From CAG-390 sp045546615 (GTDB taxonomy: Bacteria > Bacillota > Clostridia > Oscillospirales > CAG-272), in assembly GCA_045546615.1 (NCBI GenBank), contig JAZQDD010000054.1:1-38033 (forward strand): a stretch of DNA of 38,033 nt, given 5' to 3'. Below, in pieces: positions 33,170-38,033 of the stretch. The number at the start of each line of letters is the position of its first letter. Within the stretch, counting starts at the first letter, position 1. The notes beneath the pieces are model-generated. The model did not search any database, was not told where the DNA came from, and saw only the letters and a list, made by a program, of their open reading frames with translations. The translations under genes and the position numbers were made by a program.

Positions 33170-33412
33170 ATGTCAGCAACCAATGCTCAAATAGATAATC
33201 TCGTCGCGCTTCTTGACGGCTACGTTCAAAAAAGCGGACATCACTTAAACGTTAACGTTTTCACAAAAGAAACACTTCTTGACGCGCAGGCTCACCCCGA
33301 GAGATACCCCCAGCTTACCGTGCGCGTAAGCGGCTATGCCGTTAATTTCGTAAAACTCACCAAGGAACAGCAGGACGAGGTCATCTCCCGCACATTCCAC
33401 GACCATATCTGA
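33170..33412 (+). CDS. grcA: Stand-alone glycyl radical protein completing the PFL (GrcA-like)
   Basis: An 80-residue protein equal to the C-terminal end of pyruvate formate-lyase: LLDGY, HLNVNVFTKETLLDA, PERYPQLTVRVSGYAV with the radical Gly55, then TKEQQDEVISRTFH. It must dock on the large part so that the radical reaches the Cys pair. AAAGGAG lies 6-8 nt before ATG at 33170. Enterobacterial GrcA is a spare part of 127 residues that rescues damaged PFL; here no second copy of the domain is present on the large part, so this one would be essential for activity. The symbol is given by similarity. Confidence 0.9.
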   Translation: MSATNAQIDNLVALLDGYVQKSGHHLNVNVFTKETLLDAQAHPERYPQLTVRVSGYAVNFVKLTKEQQDEVISRTFHDHI

Positions 33413-33419
33413 CACCGCC

Positions 33420-34163
33420 ATGAAGGGGCGCATACACTCAATAGAGAGCTTCGGCACGCTTGATGGGCCGGGGGTGCGTATGGTGGTATTTATGCAGGGC
33501 TGTCCCCTGCGGTGCAAATACTGCCACAACCCCGACACGTGGCAAGTCCACGGCGGCGAGGAGATGTCCGCCGAGGAGATAATGGAGCGTTTTTTGAAAA
33601 ACCGCCCCTTTTACTCAAACGGCGGAATAACCGCAAGCGGCGGCGAGCCGCTCTTGCAAATAGAATTTCTCACCGAGCTTTTTGCGCTTGCCAAGAGGCA
33701 TGGCGTTCACACCGCCATCGACACGTCGGGCATAACGTTTCGGCGCGGAGAGTATCTTGAACACCTCGACCGCCTACTTGCGCTTACCGACCTTGTAATG
33801 CTTGACATCAAGCATTCCGACAGCGCCGCACACAAAGAGCTGACGGGCGCGGACAACGCAAATATACTTGATTTTGCCGATTACCTCTCACAAAAGGGCA
33901 TTCCGATATGGGTGCGCCACGTGGTAGTACCAACGCTCACCGATGGAGAGGAGCATCTTCTTCGCCTCGGTGAGATGATAGCGAGGATAAGCACTGTTCG
34001 CGCCCTTGACGTTCTGCCCTATCACACCATGGGAAAGGAAAAATATCGCGCGCTCGGCGTTGAATATCCGCTTGAACGGCTGAACGCGCTCTCATCCGCA
34101 GACGCCGAGGCGGCAAAGGAAATTATTCTTCGCGGTTATCGGCGCAAAAAGCAAAAATCTTAA
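33420..34163 (+). CDS. pflA: Pyruvate formate-lyase activating enzyme
   Basis: A 247-residue radical SAM enzyme that abstracts a hydrogen from the PFL glycine. The CxxxCxxC cluster motif is C28, C32 and C35 (GCPLRCKYCHNPDTW), with the SAM-binding GGEP motif (ASGGEPLLQ) and the family N-terminus IHSIESFGTLDGPGVR. It starts 7 nt after the glycyl radical gene, so activase and target are made together. Length is normal. Confidence 0.96.
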   Translation: MKGRIHSIESFGTLDGPGVRMVVFMQGCPLRCKYCHNPDTWQVHGGEEMSAEEIMERFLKNRPFYSNGGITASGGEPLLQIEFLTELFALAKRHGVHTAIDTSGITFRRGEYLEHLDRLLALTDLVMLDIKHSDSAAHKELTGADNANILDFADYLSQKGIPIWVRHVVVPTLTDGEEHLLRLGEMIARISTVRALDVLPYHTMGKEKYRALGVEYPLERLNALSSADAEAAKEIILRGYRRKKQKS

Positions 34164-34175
34164 CGGAGAAACGAT

Positions 34176-35855
34176 ATGAAAAAACCACTTCTTGAGTCGC
34201 TGACACTTGATAGCTGTCCGCGCTTCGGTTTTAATCCAAATATTTTTGAATATACCGTAGCAATCCCCGAGGGAAATCCCCGTCTACCCAAAATTCACGC
34301 CACCGCCGAGGACGGCGTTGACGTAAAGATACTGCGTCCCATACGCGCCCCTCACTCGCGCGAGGCTGTGGCAAAGGTAGTCCTTACGGCGGGCGAAGAA
34401 AAGACCGAATACATCCTGAATTTCGTGCAGGATGCCTCTCTTGGATTCGTACTTTTGTACGACGACCGCTACACCTTTGCGCCAGAATATTCGGGCAAGG
34501 GCAAGCTGAAATTTTCAAGCTCCGACGAGAGCGTTCTTACGGTCTCCGAGGACGGCGTGATACACGCTATCGCGCTATCCGATACCCCCGTGACAGTAAC
34601 TGCCAAGGTCTGCCGCACCACCGTCGCCGCGCTGACCGTAGACAGAGTCGAGCGCGCCCCGCTGAATATTTTCTACGCAACGGGACAGAGCAACTCGCGC
34701 GGCTCGTACGATCAGGGCATCGACCGCCCCACCGAGCAATTAAAAATGGAACACGCGCCGCTCGGAAACACGTATTTTCTATACGTTGACCCGAACACGG
34801 GCGAGTTTTCCACCGAAGAGATATCCGATTTCGGAGAGAAGATAAGAAGCGGTTTTCACGGCGCGCTGACCAAACGCTGGTACGAGCTGACGGGCGAAAA
34901 AACGCTGATGGTCATCTGCGCCTGCGACGGTGTTGCCATTCACTCGTGGGCAGAGGACGGCAGGATGTACGGCTACGCCAAAAACGTATCCGCCGCAATC
35001 GAAGCACTCTACTCCGTCCCCAACTCGCCTTTTGAGATAAACCGCCGCGGCTTTTTCTGGACGCACGGCGAAACACAGATGGTGCGCTGGTATGAGCGCG
35101 GCAAGGGCTACGTTCAGGGCAGTAAGCGCCTGCTTTGGGACAATGAATACTACGACAGATTTATCGCTATCCGAAATAACATGGTGAAAGATCTAAAGGT
35201 CGACTTCGGTGCGATAGTGCTTGTGCGCGCTAACCGCAACAGAGCGAGAGCACAGAGCATCGAACTTGGAATGCTCACCGACCTTTTGCCCATTCGCGCG
35301 GCACAGTATGCGGTAAACAACACGACAGACAGCAGTCTGTTTATAGCTTCGCGCGTCGGTGATTACGCAAAAATGCCAGATTTCCACGATAGCACGGCTT
35401 ACGGATTTGGCTTTGTCGGGCCGCAAAATCTGCATTACACGCAAACGGGCTACAACGAGCAGGGACGTGTGCTTGCGGAGAATCTTTACGGTGCGCTCTC
35501 GCCCACGTCCGACCGCACGCCCACGGAACTTGAACTGCTCGACTCCGACGGCAGAACACGCCTTGCGGACGGCGACGAGCTTACCGTACACGAAGGCGGC
35601 GGACATAGAATTGCCGCAATCGTATTGCCGCTTTATAATGACGCGCCGCAGGTGAAATACACCGTCACCAAGGGCGCGGACGTTTGCAATATCGACGTTT
35701 ACGGAAACATACGCTTCACCGATGCCGCCAAGATCGGTGACAGTGCCGAGATCACGGCAGAGAGCGAGAGCGGACTTGTGCGCCGCGTGCGAGCAAAGCT
35801 CGCCGCCGCTACCGAGGACACCGCAAACGACCAAACGCAAAATCAAATAGGATAA
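34176..35855 (+). CDS. SASA-type (sialate O-acetylesterase-like) SGNH esterase with beta domains
   Basis: A 559-residue protein without a signal peptide. Residues about 1-165 look like beta-sandwich segments of the cadherin-like/Big_2 type (FNPNIFEYTVAIPEG; KFSSSDESVLTVSEDGVIHAI). Residues about 170-430 form an SGNH/SASA (DUF303, CE6) esterase: FYATGQSNSRG (nucleophile Ser), WTHGETQM (the QGE-like block), and NLHYTQTGYNEQGR with the His of the triad. The last 100 residues return to a beta fold. Such enzymes remove acetyl groups from sugars. It follows pflA by 12 nt, an odd partner for fermentation genes, so the join may be only transcriptional. The C-terminal end is low-complexity (TANDQTQNQIG). 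Confidence 0.75.
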   Translation: MKKPLLESLTLDSCPRFGFNPNIFEYTVAIPEGNPRLPKIHATAEDGVDVKILRPIRAPHSREAVAKVVLTAGEEKTEYILNFVQDASLGFVLLYDDRYTFAPEYSGKGKLKFSSSDESVLTVSEDGVIHAIALSDTPVTVTAKVCRTTVAALTVDRVERAPLNIFYATGQSNSRGSYDQGIDRPTEQLKMEHAPLGNTYFLYVDPNTGEFSTEEISDFGEKIRSGFHGALTKRWYELTGEKTLMVICACDGVAIHSWAEDGRMYGYAKNVSAAIEALYSVPNSPFEINRRGFFWTHGETQMVRWYERGKGYVQGSKRLLWDNEYYDRFIAIRNNMVKDLKVDFGAIVLVRANRNRARAQSIELGMLTDLLPIRAAQYAVNNTTDSSLFIASRVGDYAKMPDFHDSTAYGFGFVGPQNLHYTQTGYNEQGRVLAENLYGALSPTSDRTPTELELLDSDGRTRLADGDELTVHEGGGHRIAAIVLPLYNDAPQVKYTVTKGADVCNIDVYGNIRFTDAAKIGDSAEITAESESGLVRRVRAKLAAATEDTANDQTQNQIG

Positions 35856-35865
35856 TGAAATAGGG

Positions 35866-35897
35866 GCGGGTAAAATGCAAAAATGCATTTTACCCGC
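35866..35897. terminator. Strong hairpin after the PFL operon, T tail lacking
   Basis: GCGGGTAAAATGCA (35866-35879) pairs perfectly with TGCATTTTACCCGC (35884-35897), loop of 4. No T run follows, so termination efficiency is doubtful; it could protect the 3' end. Confidence 0.55.
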
Positions 35898-35922
35898 TCC
35901 GCCATCTTACCCGTTAAATATG

Positions 35923-35931
35923 TGATATAAT
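35923..35931 (+). promoter_or_regulatory. Extended -10 promoter of the sigma-fusion gene
   Basis: TGATATAAT: a perfect TATAAT (35926-35931) with the TGN extension. The matching -35 position (CATCTT) is poor, as is common for extended -10 promoters. About 70 nt of AT-rich leader follow. Confidence 0.5.
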
Positions 35932-36003
35932 TCACACACGATTCTTCTAACAAAACTTCAATTTTTAAGACTATATATCAGAACATTCGAAAGGAGGAAC
36001 ACG

Positions 36004-37635
36004 ATGGACAAACTTCTTGAAAATCTTTTGACAGAAAATCTCGATAAAATATATCGGTTTTCCTTTAAGAAAACAAGAGATTCATCCCGAAGCGAAGATC
36101 TTGCACATGACATCATTACAGAGATTGTATGTGCGTATCCAAAGTTGAGAGACAAGAGCAAGATCAATGCTTGGATGTGGGGTGTTGCTAAAAATGTTTA
36201 TTTGCGCACGTTATATGTAAATTCCGAGATCAGTCTTGATGAAACGTTAAGCGAAAATAATCATTCTTTATTTGCTGACAATTTTATTGAACAGCTTAAT
36301 AAAGAGCGAGAAATCCAAAACATACGCCGCGCTCTTGCCTATCTTGCTAAAAGATATCGTGAAATCTTGATTTTGTTTTACGTGGAGTCTAAAAGTTATA
36401 AAGAAATCTCCAAAGAGCTTAATATTCCCATGTCAAGCGTCAAATGGCGTCTTTCGGAGTCCAAAAAAGTCTTAAAAGAGGAGTATAACAAAATGGAAAA
36501 ATTCATGCCGAGAGGCTTTTGCTTTGCACAAAATATGCGTATTGTATCATCAGTATACAATGCAACTAACGACAATTACCTTATCCCACGCCGTGCCTTA
36601 AAATCCTTATTATCTAAAAACATAGCTCTCTGTGCCTATGAAGCCCCTGTCACTGTTACCGAAATATCAGAGAAACTCGGTGTTTCGGCAGAATATATTG
36701 AGGATGTAATAAATGAACTTGTGCTACTAAATTTAATGGAGCAAGTTGGAAACAGTTATCAAACGACCTTTCCCATTATATCGCAAAAGCTTGATGACGA
36801 GATTTGTGAATTTATAAAGGAGAAGGTTAGTTCTGTAGCACCTGCAATTATTTCATACGCGAAGGATTGCATTGAAGAATTTGAAAAAATCGAACCCCAA
36901 ACAAACAAATATCAATACCCCTATCATGGTATTGGTGCGGATGAAGGCGGCAAAATGATCCGTATGCTATTGTCACAAGCATATAATCGCACCCAAACAA
37001 TCGACACGTGGGAATTCCCTTTTACCGAAGGCGGGTATTATTCGGTGATCGCTCATATGAATATGGACACTGATCAAGAAGTGCTCGGATTTGTAAATTA
37101 CGGAATTTCTAAAGACGAAATGACAGGCAGGCGTTATCAAATCAATTACTTTACTTCTCGTACCTTTGGAAACTATGATTTTTCTAATAACACAATAAAA
37201 GTCCTCGGAAGAATCTTTTTGAATGCTCCAATTGATGATATCCCGAATTACAAAAGCATTCTTGCCGATTTGATTCAAAATGAAATCATTATAAAAGCAA
37301 ACAAAGGATATACGCTCAACGTATATGTAACAGTAATTCCGGATTTTATGGATTCCGGCGACCCGTTATGGTATGACACAGGTGAGCATTTTTCCCAAAA
37401 CGATCTTCGTGTGTTCAAAAGTTTTGCGCATCCCACGCGTAAAATCATTGATAATTTAGAAAATGACATTGTAGCATTTTTGAGAAAGAAAATTCCGTCG
37501 AACATAAAGTTTTTGAGACCTATTGCTTATGAATATATGACACGAATATATGACAAACAGATTTTTGCTTATGCCAAAAAAGAATTAGGCATCACATTAA
37601 AACAAAAGGATTTAATTATTTTGGAGATAGACTGA
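36004..37635 (+). CDS. Sigma factor fused to a winged helix and large C-terminal domain
   Basis: A 543-residue protein. Residues about 1-75 match sigma region 2 (RSEDLAHDIITEIVCAYPKL, NAWMWGVAKNVYLRTL). Residues about 100-160 match region 4 with its helix-turn-helix (ERYREILI-like, then SYKEISKELNIPMSSVKWRLSESKKVLKEEY). Residues about 205-258 look like a winged helix (VTVTEISEKLGVSAEYIEDVINELVLLNLME). Residues about 260-543 are unrecognised mixed alpha/beta, with aromatic and Gly-rich patches, and could sense a ligand. No separate anti-sigma gene is present, so the C-terminal part may control the sigma part in the same chain. AAAGGAGG precedes ATG. The gene is visibly richer in A/T than its neighbours and lacks their GCG/GCC-rich codons, a possible sign of transfer. 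Confidence 0.8.
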   Translation: MDKLLENLLTENLDKIYRFSFKKTRDSSRSEDLAHDIITEIVCAYPKLRDKSKINAWMWGVAKNVYLRTLYVNSEISLDETLSENNHSLFADNFIEQLNKEREIQNIRRALAYLAKRYREILILFYVESKSYKEISKELNIPMSSVKWRLSESKKVLKEEYNKMEKFMPRGFCFAQNMRIVSSVYNATNDNYLIPRRALKSLLSKNIALCAYEAPVTVTEISEKLGVSAEYIEDVINELVLLNLMEQVGNSYQTTFPIISQKLDDEICEFIKEKVSSVAPAIISYAKDCIEEFEKIEPQTNKYQYPYHGIGADEGGKMIRMLLSQAYNRTQTIDTWEFPFTEGGYYSVIAHMNMDTDQEVLGFVNYGISKDEMTGRRYQINYFTSRTFGNYDFSNNTIKVLGRIFLNAPIDDIPNYKSILADLIQNEIIIKANKGYTLNVYVTVIPDFMDSGDPLWYDTGEHFSQNDLRVFKSFAHPTRKIIDNLENDIVAFLRKKIPSNIKFLRPIAYEYMTRIYDKQIFAYAKKELGITLKQKDLIILEID

Positions 37636-38033
37636 TCGAAGTATTAAATTCAACATTACCGCAAGAGACCTTGACCAAGTAGATAATAAAATAGTATTTC
37701 AGCTACTCTCGTGTCTACCACTAAAAACATAGACTTTTCTGCCGTTTCTCGGGCGGTTAAGGCTATGTGGCATCAAGGGAAAAGAAAATACGGAGCAGAA
37801 GCTTTTAAAAGAGGGATCTAAAAAAAGAACTATCGCTATCTCAAGCCCCCAAAAAACAAAAAGTCGGAGGCCAAGCGGTCTTAGGAAGACAACACTTAGC
37901 TACAACTCCTTGGCTCACAGAACGACATGGCTACGATCCGACTTATCAAGGGAAAAGAAAATACGGAGCAGAAGCTTTTAAAAGAGGGATCTAAAAAAAG
38001 AACTATCGCTATCTCAAGCCCCCAAAAAACAAA
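37636..38033. other. Right-edge region with no recognised gene
   Basis: 398 nt after the sigma-fusion gene. A 61-codon open stretch without a normal start (37809-37994, plus) reads KVGGQAVLGRQHLATTPWL, then TERHGYDPTYQGKRKYGAEA; I do not recognise it. A second frame through the first repeat copy gives the same C-terminal QGKRKYGAEAFKRGI. These could be remnants of a gene broken by repeat formation or by assembly. No terminator for the upstream gene was found. Confidence 0.4.
37772..38033. repeat. 89-bp exact direct repeat at the window edge (period 173 bp)
   Basis: Bases 37772-37860 are identical to 37945-38033, and the second copy stops exactly at the end of the sequence. The two starts are 173 bp apart, so this is either 1.5 units of a tandem repeat or an assembly overlap at a contig end. 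Confidence 0.88.

Overview
The window looks like a contig from an uncultured anaerobic member of the Clostridia (Bacillota), probably from a gut-type habitat. The basis is AAGGAGG-type ribosome binding sites, near-consensus TTGACA-17-TATAAT promoters, compact operons, pyruvate formate-lyase, an ECF-type vitamin transporter subunit, BspA-like leucine-rich repeat lipoprotein and Thr/Pro/Glu-rich linkers in secreted proteins. I cannot name the genus. No tRNA, rRNA, CRISPR array, prophage or complete insertion sequence was seen. The right edge ends inside a direct repeat, which suggests a natural contig end.

Layout. 1-1029: a DUF4430 secreted protein translationally coupled to an ECF transporter S component, behind a leader with competing inverted repeats. 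1072-1983 (minus): cysteine synthase. 2145-3833: a membrane-anchored protein with a degenerate M23 (LytM) domain. 3874-6117 (minus): the threonine degradation pair tdh-kbl. 6275-8772 (minus): an ECF-like sigma factor overlapping a membrane protein with three GerMN-like domains, a probable sigma/anti-sigma pair. 8884-14220 (minus): a six-gene operon with an ABC exporter, an HD hydrolase, the nucleoside salvage genes deoD, deoB and cdd, and an unknown membrane protein.

14221-18002: back-to-back consensus promoters, a structured RNA candidate of about 200 nt with its own terminator, a 1046-residue BspA-like repeat lipoprotein, and then an array of eleven adjacent hairpins that fills the gap to the convergent typA gene. 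19838-20427 is a 590-nt non-coding divergent region. 20428-23039: an ArsR-type regulator with a long N-terminal domain, a HAD phosphatase and a polysaccharide deacetylase.

23102-30848 (minus) is one six-gene operon from a single promoter: GH43 glycosidase, GT2 glycosyltransferase, CDP-glycerol-type phosphotransferase, and three tandem lipoproteins ending in endonuclease/exonuclease/phosphatase (EEP) domains. The middle EEP gene appears to be a mosaic of its two neighbours and carries about 23 hexapeptide repeats. 31039-35855: a pyruvate formate-lyase operon in which the glycyl radical domain is a separate 80-residue gene, followed by the activase and a SASA-type esterase. 36004-37635: an AT-richer gene joining a sigma factor to a winged helix and a large unknown domain. 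37636-38033 holds a 173-bp-period repeat.

The signals most likely to be new are the hairpin array at 17709-18002, the RNA at 14343-14543, the split PFL, the sigma-factor fusion, and the surface-polymer/EEP operon. All are read from sequence alone; no database search was possible.
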